64,000 nt of DNA from Alkalibacter rhizosphaerae (GCF_017352215.1 NZ_CP071444.1:2356001-2420000), one strand, 5' to 3'. Shown: positions 25,982-34,417, counted from the first letter of the stretch. The notes: a model not told the origin generated them from the letters alone. A program made the numbers and translations.

Positions 25982-27130
25982 ATGAAACCTACAGCAGAAC
26001 AACGCGTCGAGATGCTGAAAAAAGCAATCATGTGCGAGCAACCGGAACGCGTACCAGTCGTAAGCAAAGCAGAACCATCCTATGCCATCCAGTATGCAGG
26101 CTACGATCTGAAGGAGGCCCAATGGGACCCTGCTTTGATTTTGAAAGCAACAGACAAAATGTACGAGGACATCTATTGTGATGCAGGAGGCAACATGCCC
26201 CGATTTCCGTTGGTATATAAAACTAATGGGTCCAAAGCGTTTGTTCCCAGAGAATCAGATGACTTTGTACAACATCCGGAAGTAACGGGTTTGCTGGCAG
26301 AAGAATACGACGAGTACATTGCAGATCCCTTCAAGTGCATCGTGGAAACGGTCATGCCAAGGTTGTACCCAAAACTTTCAACGAAAGACACGGAAGGTGG
26401 TTTGAATCTTCTTCGAGCCATGATCGCTGACAACCAATCCAAATCTCAATACTTGGGAGGTTTGGCGGAATTAGGGAAAAAACATGGGATCATCAATATT
26501 CGTCGTGGTGCCATCGAAGCTCCTTTCGACTTTGTTGCAGACCTTCTTCGTGGATTCACCGGGATTTCCATGGATATACGAAGAGACCAAGGTCGATTAA
26601 AAGCTGCAGTGGAAGCCACATTGCCGCTGATGGTGCGTTTGGGTAAAATTGTGAACCCCACGCCGGGAACCATACCTTCCTTGTTTATTCCGTTGCACAT
26701 GCCGTCCTATATACGAACCAAAGACTTTGAGAACCTGTATTGGCCGACGTTCAAAAAAATGGTGGACACTTTTATTTCAGACGGTTATACCCTTCAAATT
26801 TTCTTCGAGAAGAACTGGGAGCGATATTACGATTTCTTGCAGGAACTACCAAAAGGGGTCATTGCGTATTTTGAAGAAGATGACATGGGTGTGGTAAAAG
26901 AAAAAATCGGAAAAAATGTCTGTATCATGGGAAATTACCCGATCACCATGTTGCGACTCAATACCAAACAGCAATGCATCGATAAAGCCAAGGAGATCAT
27001 CGATAAGGCAGCACCAGGGGGAGGATACCTGTTCTGCATGGACAAATCCATTTTGACCATCGACGATGCCAAACCGGAAAACTTGATTGCCGTCAGTGAA
27101 TTTGTTCACGAATACGGCGTATACAAATAG
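25982..27130 (+). CDS. Uroporphyrinogen-decarboxylase-fold (MtaA-like) protein
   Basis: 382 residues with a GAAGGAGG site. Its opening 'TAEQRVEMLKKAIMCEQPERVPV' is the standard start of URO-D/MtaA-family proteins, and the TIM-barrel C-terminus 'MGNYPITMLRLNTKQQCIDKAKEIIDKAAPGGGYLFCMDKS' matches the clade of corrinoid-linked methyltransferases rather than true haem-pathway HemE. Members move methyl groups between corrinoid proteins and thiols or act in O-/N-demethylation. The substrate is unknown. It is followed by a 47-residue ORF, and a TetR regulator is divergent. A lone corrinoid protein gene occurs 20 kb away. Confidence 0.8.
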   Translation: MKPTAEQRVEMLKKAIMCEQPERVPVVSKAEPSYAIQYAGYDLKEAQWDPALILKATDKMYEDIYCDAGGNMPRFPLVYKTNGSKAFVPRESDDFVQHPEVTGLLAEEYDEYIADPFKCIVETVMPRLYPKLSTKDTEGGLNLLRAMIADNQSKSQYLGGLAELGKKHGIINIRRGAIEAPFDFVADLLRGFTGISMDIRRDQGRLKAAVEATLPLMVRLGKIVNPTPGTIPSLFIPLHMPSYIRTKDFENLYWPTFKKMVDTFISDGYTLQIFFEKNWERYYDFLQELPKGVIAYFEEDDMGVVKEKIGKNVCIMGNYPITMLRLNTKQQCIDKAKEIIDKAAPGGGYLFCMDKSILTIDDAKPENLIAVSEFVHEYGVYK

Positions 27131-27147
27131 AAGGGGGAGGGACAAAG

Positions 27148-27291
27148 ATGGAATTTAAAAGCGAACTTTTGAAATATTGGGATGACGAACCAGCTGAAGG
27201 ATACAAAAAAGAGGAAGAGTCCATCGTAAAAGGACCGTTGAACAGCGTGGAAGACCAACTGTTTGCCTTCATTATGAGCTTGATGTATTGA
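27148..27291 (+). CDS. Small acidic protein, 47 aa, downstream of URO-D-like gene
   Basis: An excellent AGGGGGAGGG site precedes the ATG, and the gene lies 17 bases after the URO-D-like stop and 16 bases before a terminator, so it is a designed part of the operon. It begins MEFKSELLKYWDDEPAEGYK and ends in a hydrophobic 'LFAFIMSLMY' tail. I recognise no family. It could be a small subunit or membrane-touching adaptor of the methyltransferase. Confidence 0.7.
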   Translation: MEFKSELLKYWDDEPAEGYKKEEESIVKGPLNSVEDQLFAFIMSLMY

Positions 27292-27307
27292 TCGTTTTCC
27301 AACACAT

Positions 27308-27343
27308 GAAAAAATGCTGCTCCACGTCGGAGCAGCATTTTTT
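27308..27343. terminator. Bidirectional terminator
   Basis: AAAAATGCTGCTCC / GGAGCAGCATTTTTT with a 5-base loop, between the convergent methyltransferase operon and the thioredoxin-like gene. Confidence 0.92.
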
Positions 27344-27353
27344 GTGACGTTAC

Positions 27354-27593
27354 TTAACCTAATTTTTGAATAAACCCTTCAATGTCTTTGGGTTTCAATA
27401 CTTTTCCTTGAGACACTACACGATCGTCGATGACCAATGCAGGAGTGGACATGACTCCATAACCCGTTATTTCCCCTAGATCTGTTACTTTTTCAACCTG
27501 GACATCTGCATTGGTTCCGGTCACTGCCTTTTTTACGTTTTCCTCCAGCAGGTTGCATTTTTTACATCCGGTTCCTAGAATTTTAATGATCAT
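27354..27593 (-). CDS. Small thioredoxin-like protein (redox-active disulfide protein 2 type)
   Basis: 79 residues from the ATG at 27593 (AAAGGATG upstream). 'MIIKILGTGCKKCNLLEEN' gives a CxxC redox pair at the N-terminus and 'GVMSTPALVIDDRVVSQGKV' the cis-proline strand, matching the TM0996/MTH895-like family. It is the third gene of the arsR-permease-thioredoxin operon, where such proteins are frequently found, presumably handling thiol redox for the permease or metalloid substrate. Confidence 0.88.
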   Translation of the reverse strand: MIIKILGTGCKKCNLLEENVKKAVTGTNADVQVEKVTDLGEITGYGVMSTPALVIDDRVVSQGKVLKPKDIEGFIQKLG

Positions 27594-27606
27594 AGATAAC
27601 ATCCTT

Positions 27607-28611
27607 TCATATAAATAGTTGCCCGAAGGCATTAAAAACGTAGCCAATAATGATGATCCCTGTTGCAACCAAACCTACAAAGGTGAACAAAAGCTTGTTT
27701 TTTACCACTCGTTTCAACATGATGATGGAAGGAAGAGACAAAGCTGTGACCGCCATCATGAAAGCCAGGGCTGTACCGATCCCAACGCCTTTGCCAACCA
27801 GGGCTTCCGCAATTGGGAGCGTTCCAAAAATATCTGCATACATGGGGATACCCACCAGAGCAGCAACCAAAACAGAATACCACTTGTCTTGACCTAAAAT
27901 TGCCGTGATGACGGATTCCGGGATCCAGTTGTGGATGGCTGCACCGATGCCTACGCCAACCAATATGTAGATCCATACCCGTTGAATGATCTCCAGTACT
28001 TGTTCTTTCCCGAAAGCCAGTCGGTCTTGGACCGTCAAGTCTTCTTGAGGAGTATCCGTCACTTTTGATCCATATACAAAAGGTTCTACGTATTCGTCCA
28101 TTTTTGCCTTGCTGATGATGGTGCCTCCAATGACAGCCAGGATCAACCCAACAACTACGTAAGCCAAGGCGATCCGCCAGTTGAAAATGCTGGCAAGAAG
28201 TAAAACGGAAGCCAAATCCACCAGGGGGGAACTGATCAAAAAGCTGAATGTCACTCCTACAGGTAGACCGGCACTGGTAAATCCGATAAACAAGGGGATG
28301 GAAGAGCAGGAACAAAATGGAGTGATGGTTCCAAGCAAGGCCCCAAGTATATTGGCGGTGATTCCCTTATAACGACCTAAAATGGCTCTGGTTCTTTCAG
28401 GAGGGAAATAACTTTGCACGTACGATATGACAAAAATCAAAACAGACAACAAAATGAATATTTTTACGACATCGTAAATAAAAAAGTGGATGCTTCCACC
28501 GATCCGTTCCTGGACATCCAAGCCAAAAACGTTTTCTACAAGCTTTGTTACCAAGTCATGCAGCCACTGCATTTTCAAGAGCTGGTTGTTCATCCATTGA
28601 AAAACGATCAT
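27607..28611 (-). CDS. DUF318/UPF0718 (ArsP/YraQ-type) permease
   Basis: 334 residues from the ATG at 28611, which overlaps the arsR stop as ATGA. It has eight or so transmembrane helices in two halves. The signature 'GTITPFCSCSSIPLFIGF' with paired cysteines and 'GIPMYADIFGTLPIAEALVGKG' mark the DUF318 permease family, which includes the trivalent organoarsenical exporter ArsP. With an ArsR having a CxC motif and a thioredoxin-like protein, export of an arsenical or other soft-metal species is the best guess. Confidence 0.85.
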   Translation of the reverse strand: MIVFQWMNNQLLKMQWLHDLVTKLVENVFGLDVQERIGGSIHFFIYDVVKIFILLSVLIFVISYVQSYFPPERTRAILGRYKGITANILGALLGTITPFCSCSSIPLFIGFTSAGLPVGVTFSFLISSPLVDLASVLLLASIFNWRIALAYVVVGLILAVIGGTIISKAKMDEYVEPFVYGSKVTDTPQEDLTVQDRLAFGKEQVLEIIQRVWIYILVGVGIGAAIHNWIPESVITAILGQDKWYSVLVAALVGIPMYADIFGTLPIAEALVGKGVGIGTALAFMMAVTALSLPSIIMLKRVVKNKLLFTFVGLVATGIIIIGYVFNAFGQLFI

Positions 28612-28889
28612 TTGTTTAAACCCTCCAATAATTGTTGTATTTTTTCCAAGTTGTCTTTGTTCAAAGAGTAGTGGATCCATTTGCCTTCATTTCGACCTTT
28701 GATCAGTCCACAATCGGAGAGGATCTTCAAGTGATGGGACAGGGTGGATTGAGACATCTCAAAGGCCTCCAGGATCTTGCAGGCACACATCTCACCCTTG
28801 GACAACAATTCAATGATCTTCAAGCGCTTGGGGTCGCCAAGTGCCTTGAACAATTTTGCGTTTTCTATAAATACATGTTCCATTTTCAC
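28608..28889 (-). CDS. ArsR-family metalloregulator
   Basis: 93 residues. Winged helix 'LFKALGDPKRLKIIELLSKGEMCACKILEAFEMSQSTLSHHLKIL' with Cys-Ala-Cys at the alpha-3 position used by ArsR/SmtB proteins to sense As(III), Cd or Pb; a further Cys is in 'LSDCGLI'. It starts the arsR-permease-thioredoxin operon and is overlapped by the permease start. A 54-base palindrome at the promoter is its likely operator. The ATG two codons in (28883) is an alternative start. Confidence 0.92.
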   Translation of the reverse strand: MKMEHVFIENAKLFKALGDPKRLKIIELLSKGEMCACKILEAFEMSQSTLSHHLKILSDCGLIKGRNEGKWIHYSLNKDNLEKIQQLLEGLNK

Positions 28890-28895
28890 ACCTCA

Positions 28896-28949
28896 CATTG
28901 ACAAACTTCGATATGACAAGTATAAATGTCATATCGAAGTTTGTCAATG
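28896..28949 (-). promoter_or_regulatory. Symmetric promoter/operator palindrome of arsR operon
   Basis: Perfect 23-bp arms (28896-28918 and 28927-28949) flank 8 bases. The minus strand has TTGACA-N17-TATACT for arsR; because of the symmetry the plus strand also has TTGACA (28898-28903)-N17-TATAAA (28921-28926). The arm half-site CGATATGACA is a plausible ArsR contact. Arm length exceeds a normal ArsR operator. Confidence 0.85.
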
Positions 28950-28961
28950 TTAAATCGGGTT

Positions 28962-30038
28962 TTATTTTCGCTTGTTTTTGTTTTTTATGTAATTTCGTGC
29001 GTTCTTTAATCCGCCAAAATCTTGAAACATGTCGTCGATCTTTCTTTTTTCAATTTGTTTCGAATTCAAACCATTATAAGATGCTTCTTTTTTTAATTTC
29101 TTGAAACTGGCAAGTCGGGCTTCTTCCAAAGATCCATCTTCTATGGCTGCTTGTACTGCACAGCCTGGTTCCGTTTCATGAAGACAATCGGAAAACCTAC
29201 ACTTTTTGCTCAATTTCAGGATGTCGGAAAAACTTTTTTCGCTGTTTATTCCATCAACACCCAACTCTCTCATACCGGGAGTGTCGATGACTGCTCCACC
29301 GTAAGGTGTCCATAGCAATTCGCGATGGGTAGTGGTGTGTCGTCCCTTGTCGTCTTTTCGCGTTTCTTTGGTTGCCATTTCGGATTTTCCAAGAAGATCG
29401 TTGATCAACGTGGATTTGCCTACACCGGATGATCCGATGAAGGCCACCGTTTTTTCGGATCGGAGATAAGGCAGGAGAGGAACGATCCCGTCTTTCATAA
29501 AAGTGGAAGTGATCAATACATCAACTCCAGGAGCGATCCTTTCTACCTCGATACGCTTGTCTTCCACGTTTTCACACAAATCCGCCTTGGTCAAAACAAC
29601 AACAGGCATTGCTCCACTGTCCCACGCAACGGAGAGGTAGCGTTCCAGTCGTCTCAAGTTGAAATCATTGTTTAAAGCCATGCATAGAAAGACAAAATCA
29701 ATATTGGTCGCAACGACCTGCTTTTGTTGGCTTGTCCCTGCAGCCATTCGGATGAAAGCGCTTTTTCTCGGCAAGATCTTGTGGATGATCCCCTTGCCAA
29801 AATCTCCTAAATTACGATCCAACAAAACAAAATCACCTACTGCCGGCAAGTTTTCGCTACTCGTTGTCTGATGGCGCAACTTGCCCGACAAAACGGAAGC
29901 CATCGTCGTTTCACTGGTAGTCACCTGATACTGTCCCTTGTATTGGGCAACGACTCTTCCTATAAAAAGGTCCGGGTATTCGGATGCCAGCGCTCTTTCA
30001 CGATCGGTGATTCCAAGCTCTATTATTTGATTTTTCAT
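28962..30038 (-). CDS. rsgA: Ribosome small-subunit biogenesis GTPase RsgA
   Basis: 358 residues from the ATG at 30038 (TTGGAGTG upstream). OB-fold (about 25-100), then the circularly permuted GTPase with G4 'LTKADLC' before G1 'GSSGVGKSTL' and G3 'DTPGMREL', then the zinc knuckle 'CRFSDCLHETEPGC'. It checks 30S maturation. 'RKDDKGRHTTTHREL' is the switch-I region. It is encoded just after a small cysteine-rich gene in the same direction. Confidence 0.95.
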   Translation of the reverse strand: MKNQIIELGITDRERALASEYPDLFIGRVVAQYKGQYQVTTSETTMASVLSGKLRHQTTSSENLPAVGDFVLLDRNLGDFGKGIIHKILPRKSAFIRMAAGTSQQKQVVATNIDFVFLCMALNNDFNLRRLERYLSVAWDSGAMPVVVLTKADLCENVEDKRIEVERIAPGVDVLITSTFMKDGIVPLLPYLRSEKTVAFIGSSGVGKSTLINDLLGKSEMATKETRKDDKGRHTTTHRELLWTPYGGAVIDTPGMRELGVDGINSEKSFSDILKLSKKCRFSDCLHETEPGCAVQAAIEDGSLEEARLASFKKLKKEASYNGLNSKQIEKRKIDDMFQDFGGLKNARNYIKNKNKRK

Positions 30039-30052
30039 ATTTTCACTCCAAC

Positions 30053-30343
30053 TCATCGGGAAAACAAATGACGAAATGCATCCAGCGGGGAATGGAAAAT
30101 CATTCTTGGGCCAGAATATCTCATGACATTTTTGACCTTTTGCCGCTCGTTCGGATGAAAGCAATGGATGGAACATTTGGAACAAAAGGGTTTGGCAGAT
30201 CCGTGAGGGCAATGGTCGATCCGCTGCCAGGCATAAGTGATCAGATTACCACAAGAGGGGCAGGGAGATCTCCCTGCATGATGCTTGGTACAGTAGATGA
30301 TGGTCATTGTTTCAAAAATCCTTTTTTCTTTTGCAGGATCCAT
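30053..30343 (-). CDS. YgbA_NO (nitrous-oxide-stimulated promoter) family protein
   Basis: 96 residues rich in Cys and His: 'IYCTKHHAGRSPCPSCGNL', 'RIDHCPHGSAKPFCSKCSIHCF' and the conserved C-terminal 'MRYSGPRMIFHSPLDAFRHL'. This is the YgbA_NO family, associated with nitric-oxide/nitrosative stress responses in other bacteria; cysteines probably bind a metal or Fe-S cluster. Upstream of rsgA by 15 bases in the same direction. Confidence 0.82.
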   Translation of the reverse strand: MDPAKEKRIFETMTIIYCTKHHAGRSPCPSCGNLITYAWQRIDHCPHGSAKPFCSKCSIHCFHPNERQKVKNVMRYSGPRMIFHSPLDAFRHLFSR

Positions 30344-30388
30344 AAATTCCTCCGAAATTTCAATGATGTTCTACCGTCTTTGAACAAT

Positions 30389-30790
30389 CTAGACTTTATG
30401 CTCCAACTCAACAACACACTGGGTCTTGATTATCTCAACCAAATATTGGAGGCCGTCTATAACGTGAGGACGGATGTCTCCACCGATCAAAACATACATG
30501 ATATCGTCGCCAACATCCAGCAATCCTTCGTTGAGCCAAACGCGAACATAGAATATGCCATCCAGCGCGTAGGTTTCTTCAATGGCCTTTTGGACTTTTT
30601 CTTCATCATAAGAAAAGGTAAGTTGTTGGACTACGGTTCCGTCATCGATGCCTTGTCGTACTTGAGCCTTTGGTGTTTGACGGACCGTACCGTTGTGCAC
30701 CAGAAACATGCCTACATTAGATGCTTGCGGATCTTCTTTCGCTTCCTTCAACCAGAGATCCATGGAAGGCGACATCTTTTTATCCGTCAT
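30389..30790 (-). CDS. MoaE-like (molybdopterin synthase large subunit fold) protein
   Basis: 133 residues: 'MDLWLKEAKEDPQASNVGMFLVHNGTVRQTPKAQV' and 'DGIFYVRVWLNEGLLDVGDDIMYVLIGGDIR' resemble clostridial MoaE homologues, in which the usual 'HHG.VR' region appears as 'VHNGTVRQ'. MoaE and MoaD make molybdopterin, but no MoaD or other moa gene is here and catalytic Lys positions are hard to align, so a divergent role is possible. Its ATG overlaps the stop of the PurC-like mini-gene (ATGA), indicating translational coupling. Confidence 0.7.
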   Translation of the reverse strand: MTDKKMSPSMDLWLKEAKEDPQASNVGMFLVHNGTVRQTPKAQVRQGIDDGTVVQQLTFSYDEEKVQKAIEETYALDGIFYVRVWLNEGLLDVGDDIMYVLIGGDIRPHVIDGLQYLVEIIKTQCVVELEHKV

Positions 30791-30990
30791 AATGATACAC
30801 TCCTCAGCATGATCTCCTCCAAACGCAACGGCTCTACATAGTTGTATGCCGTTATGGATCGTTCATCAATGTCAGCATCGACAAAATGGGTGGAGATGTC
30901 GCCTGTGACATCATCTTTAAACCTCAATGAATAATTTCCATCTTCCTTCTTGTACACGTCTTTGGTTTTTCCAGTGTAAACATGTTTCAT
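30787..30990 (-). CDS. PurC N-terminal-lobe-like mini-protein
   Basis: 67 residues from the ATG at 30990 (GGAGGG 6 bases upstream). 'KHVYTGKTKDVYKKEDGNYSLRFKDDVTGD' is the opening of SAICAR synthetase (PurC), including the glycine/lysine ATP-binding hairpin and 'FKDD.T'. The chain then ends after about 67 residues instead of about 235, so the catalytic lobe is absent. The clean ribosome site and ATGA coupling to the MoaE-like gene suggest a functional small protein rather than simple debris. Confidence 0.65.
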   Translation of the reverse strand: MKHVYTGKTKDVYKKEDGNYSLRFKDDVTGDISTHFVDADIDERSITAYNYVEPLRLEEIMLRSVSL

Positions 30991-31128
30991 TGTCGTCCCT
31001 CCAATTATCATGCTTGATGCAGCATCTGTTTCTATTATTCTACATCAAAATCTGTAGGAAGTGTCAAAAAAATGGAAGCCAGAAGGTCAAGACACCTTTC
31101 ATGACTTCCATGTGATACACCAAGAACA

Positions 31129-32190
31129 TTAAGAATCATTTTGCGTTACTTTGACTACTCCATTGGGAGTACCCGGAAGAATAACTTGTAGAAGATATTT
31201 GCCTTCGTCTTTTGGCAGATCGAAATCTGCCAGGGGCATGTCTTTATCATTGGTATAGATCAGATCGTTGTGTTGATCGTAGACCTTCACATCAACCACG
31301 GTTTCCCGGTCGTAATAATTGTCTAATCCGTGAGCAGTAGCAATGATATGCTTTCCTTGAGCAGCATCGACAAGGATCCACTTTTCCTTAGTCTGCGTAA
31401 ATCCAAGAACGATGGTTTGATCCAGGGGCACAGCTTCTGTAATGCTGTCGCCATCGTTGGTGACCGGATCCAAGCCTTCCACCAGTTCCACGGTGCACTG
31501 GCTGATAGAGCCGGCATCCAGATCGTGAAATATAACGCGATAAGAACCTTTTGGAACATAAACGATTCGTTCATTCCATTCCGTGGAGTGTATGACCACA
31601 TCGGAAATCAGCGGATCCTGATCGTTGATGATGGAAAAAGAACAGTCCTCCTCCGGAAGCAGGGCAGTCTTGCCCTGGATGCTCACGACCCTATTTTCAT
31701 TCACTGTTAAAGTATACTCGCTGGTGCCGGCAGGAGAGGTCAGTTGCACCTGTGTTTTACCAGGATGTAAAAGAGTCTCCGATGAGTTGGAAGCATGTGC
31801 GATGGTCAAGCGGATGCTCCCCATGCCTTTTTCACAGATCAAGGTTCCATGACCCGGGAAGTCGGAAACAAGGGATAAACCATCCAATGGGTTGCCGGAC
31901 ACGGTAGCGAGCAGATCGTCGTTTTCATCACGCAAGGTCAATGTAACTGGGTCGTCACTGGGTGGTCCGGATTCTGTGTCGTCAGAAAGCTGCAAACGGA
32001 TCCTTCCGGTCGACCCTTCCAAAGGGATCGCAAAACTTCCGACTTCATCCAAATGGATGCCATCTTCGTTTAGATATCCCTTGTCCATGTTAATGGATTC
32101 CAAAAAGATGGTGTCGGCATTATTGCAACCAGTCAAACACCACACAACCAAAAAAATGAGCAGACATGAGAATAGGATACTTTTTTTCAT
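31129..32190 (-). CDS. Secreted lipoprotein of unknown function
   Basis: 353 residues: signal peptide with lipobox 'CLTGC', then an all-beta-looking mature chain with repeated pre-peptidase-C-like segments ('GSFAIPLEGSTGRIRLQLSDD', 'DSITEAVPLDQTIVLGFTQTKEKWILVDAAQGKHII', 'GKYLLQVILPGTPNGVV'). The last 110 residues resemble a PPC-type beta-sandwich. GGAGGCG site before ATG. No function can be assigned. Confidence 0.75.
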   Translation of the reverse strand: MKKSILFSCLLIFLVVWCLTGCNNADTIFLESINMDKGYLNEDGIHLDEVGSFAIPLEGSTGRIRLQLSDDTESGPPSDDPVTLTLRDENDDLLATVSGNPLDGLSLVSDFPGHGTLICEKGMGSIRLTIAHASNSSETLLHPGKTQVQLTSPAGTSEYTLTVNENRVVSIQGKTALLPEEDCSFSIINDQDPLISDVVIHSTEWNERIVYVPKGSYRVIFHDLDAGSISQCTVELVEGLDPVTNDGDSITEAVPLDQTIVLGFTQTKEKWILVDAAQGKHIIATAHGLDNYYDRETVVDVKVYDQHNDLIYTNDKDMPLADFDLPKDEGKYLLQVILPGTPNGVVKVTQNDS

Positions 32191-32260
32191 TTCTTTTACG
32201 CCTCCGGTCGGCAGGTTGGATCCTGCCTTCTATACACGTATTATATCAAAAATAAATCCA

Positions 32261-33523
32261 TCAGTATGTAAAAAATATAGGGAAGGCGAAGACGACCAAA
32301 GCAGCCCATAAGCCATATACGGGCAGGAATCGGACCACTGCTGCTGCAAGTTGGACCTTTTGCTTTTTTTTGCGCAGAAACTGAAAAGAGGCGACAAGGA
32401 TCGATGCCAGATGGATCCAAACGATAAGGTTCAATCCCAATACGGCCAACCGGTTCGCCGTCACGCCAAAAGCAGCCAATCGGAATAGGATGGCCGACAG
32501 ACCGAGACTGTCAAGGAGCAAGGTCAAAGAAATCAATACGGTATGGATCATGGAAAAGAGAAGATTTTTACCAGTCGGACTCGTCTCAAGAACAAAGAAC
32601 ATGGTTATTGCAAGTACAAATAGAAGGACGCCGTTGTAAATCAATAAAAAATCACGGTCCATGAATGGATTTTTATTAGATGAAACAACAAAAAAAACAA
32701 ATGCGATCAATGTCAACAATACTATAGGACTGAATATCTTTGAAAGATGAGCCGAGGCATTGCCGGAAAAGCCTCGTTCCCTGGCTGCCAAGCCAGCTGC
32801 AACGACCGTCAGGCCAACAGCACCGAACAGGACTACGTTTTCAAAGTAAAACTCGGATATTTCCATGCCGATCATGGAAAAAAGCTGCAGCGTCATACCG
32901 GTGACCAGGATCCCGCCAATGGCCATGGCTCCATAGAGCAAAGCAAATTCCACTTGAAATTTGATATAGGAGACCCTTGCGTCATGATCCATGAATCGGT
33001 CGCCGGTGTAGGCTGCTCCAAGTAGCATCCACAACCAAACAGGGAAGTGGAGATACGCTAAAATGATGCTGTCCCGATTTTCCAACGGCAACAGGTTCAA
33101 ATACACTCCAGACAAGAAGAAAAGAAGCAGTACTAAAATGCTGATCCTTTTCGCGGGTTTGTATTCTGAAAGAAAGTAGATAGAAAGGAACAGGAAGATC
33201 CCAAAAACGATATTGACTGATGCAATTTTTTGGTCGACGATCAAGGGAAAGAGAAGTCGACCTGCTATTCCAGATCCTATTGCCAATCCAAGTATTTTAA
33301 ACAAGTGGAAGGGGAGGAGCTTTTTCTTTTCTTCGTGCGGCTTCATCCCATTCTCGAATTCATAATACAGCCTCTCCATCCAGACTGTTTTGATTGCTGA
33401 GTCTTCCCACAGGGGCAGGGCTTCTTCATAATGTTTTCGAAAGAGTGCCGGATCTTTTTGATAGAGTTCTTCCAATTTTTTTGGATCGTCTCCATGGATC
33501 AATACCATGTTGTCTTTTTTCAT
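32261..33523 (-). CDS. Polytopic membrane protein, DUF4153-like (tentative)
   Basis: About 420 residues. A charged N-terminal cytosolic segment ('KKLEELYQKDPALFRKHYEEALPLW') is followed by ten or more transmembrane helices, ending at 'ALVVFAFPIFFTY'. DUF4153 proteins have this kind of layout, but my assignment is tentative. Start taken at ATG 33523 after GGGG. It lies downstream of a small XRE regulator and a DUF2975 gene in the same direction, likely one operon. Confidence 0.65.
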   Translation of the reverse strand: MKKDNMVLIHGDDPKKLEELYQKDPALFRKHYEEALPLWEDSAIKTVWMERLYYEFENGMKPHEEKKKLLPFHLFKILGLAIGSGIAGRLLFPLIVDQKIASVNIVFGIFLFLSIYFLSEYKPAKRISILVLLLFFLSGVYLNLLPLENRDSIILAYLHFPVWLWMLLGAAYTGDRFMDHDARVSYIKFQVEFALLYGAMAIGGILVTGMTLQLFSMIGMEISEFYFENVVLFGAVGLTVVAAGLAARERGFSGNASAHLSKIFSPIVLLTLIAFVFFVVSSNKNPFMDRDFLLIYNGVLLFVLAITMFFVLETSPTGKNLLFSMIHTVLISLTLLLDSLGLSAILFRLAAFGVTANRLAVLGLNLIVWIHLASILVASFQFLRKKKQKVQLAAAVVRFLPVYGLWAALVVFAFPIFFTY

Positions 33524-33545
33524 GATCAAACCCCATTTCCATCGA

Positions 33546-33773
33546 TCAAAGCGATGGATCCCTTTCTGGATTTGGTTGATATTCCAGTAGATCGCCGGGT
33601 TGGCAGTCTAAAGCATTACATATTGCGTCCAGGGTGGTCAGCCGGATCGCTTTTGCCTTGCCATTTTTAAGAATGGACATATTTGCCATGGTGATCCCCA
33701 CTTTTTCCGACAACTCGGTCACACTCATTTTTCTTTTGGCCAGCATAACATCGATATTTATTATAATTGCCAT
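33546..33773 (-). CDS. Small XRE-family (YozG-like) regulator
   Basis: 75 residues, essentially a lone HTH_3 domain: 'INIDVMLAKRKMSVTELSEKVGITMANMSILKNGKAKAIRLTTLDAICNALDCQPGDLLEY'. This 'LKNGKAKAIR' type is nearly always encoded next to DUF2975 membrane proteins, as here, and is thought to regulate its own operon. Confidence 0.92.
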   Translation of the reverse strand: MAIIINIDVMLAKRKMSVTELSEKVGITMANMSILKNGKAKAIRLTTLDAICNALDCQPGDLLEYQPNPERDPSL

Positions 33774-33782
33774 AAGGTCACC

Positions 33783-34265
33783 TCACACAGTCCAGTCGTA
33801 TTCCGACTTGTAGCGCATTGCTTCCTGCAGCAAAGCTTGTAAAATTGCTGCAAAAACACCAATGGCGGCTGCGGCAAATAAAAAGACGATAGCGATCAAC
33901 AGGAATCCGGGTGCATCATCTGCATCAGCGACCATGTAGAAGAAGGGCATGCCAATTATGTAGAGGGTCACTAAAGACAAAGCCGACAGCTTGATTCTTT
34001 TAAGGGTTCGAACCGAAAATTCGGAAAAAGCGTTCTGATGATCGATAAAAGTCAACAATTGCCATGTTTGATAAATGGCGTATACGAAGGGTATGATGGT
34101 AGCGGACAATATCAAAAAAACGAAATAGGAAACAAATATTTGATCAGGAAACAAAAAAGCGGCAAGAGAGCTGATTTTTGGAATCATTATTACACCAAAG
34201 AGACAAACCAAGCCACCAAGCAGCAAGACGGCCAGCTTTAAAAAAAGTGTAGATCCTTTATACAT
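33783..34265 (-). CDS. DUF2975 membrane protein
   Basis: 160 residues from the ATG at 34265 (GAGAGG upstream). Four transmembrane helices with the family's 'FLILSATIIPFVYAIYQTWQLLTFIDHQNAFSE' core. DUF2975 proteins are of unknown function and pair with the small XRE regulator encoded 9 bases downstream. First gene of the operon. Confidence 0.88.
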   Translation of the reverse strand: MYKGSTLFLKLAVLLLGGLVCLFGVIMIPKISSLAAFLFPDQIFVSYFVFLILSATIIPFVYAIYQTWQLLTFIDHQNAFSEFSVRTLKRIKLSALSLVTLYIIGMPFFYMVADADDAPGFLLIAIVFLFAAAAIGVFAAILQALLQEAMRYKSEYDWTV

Positions 34266-34297
34266 TTTTTCACGACCTCTCAAAAAGTTTCAATGTC

Positions 34298-34326
34298 ATT
34301 ATAACACGATGTTTATCGTAAAACAA
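34298..34326 (-). promoter_or_regulatory. Promoter of DUF2975-XRE operon
   Basis: On the minus strand TTGTTT, 17-base spacer, TATAAT (34303-34298). The spacer contains ACGAT-AAAC-ATCGT, a small palindrome that could be the XRE operator. Confidence 0.6.
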
Positions 34327-34367
34327 TAAATAAATATTGAAAAAAAGCAGTTTTAGTATCGTCGATC

Positions 34368-34401
34368 GAAAAAAAATATCCCCCAAATCAATGGGGGATA
34401 C
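34368..34401 (-). terminator. Terminator of URO-D-like gene
   Basis: Minus strand TATCCCCCA / TGGGGGATA stem followed by eight T. Confidence 0.88.
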
Positions 34402-34417
34402 ATATTGGTTGGAGGTC

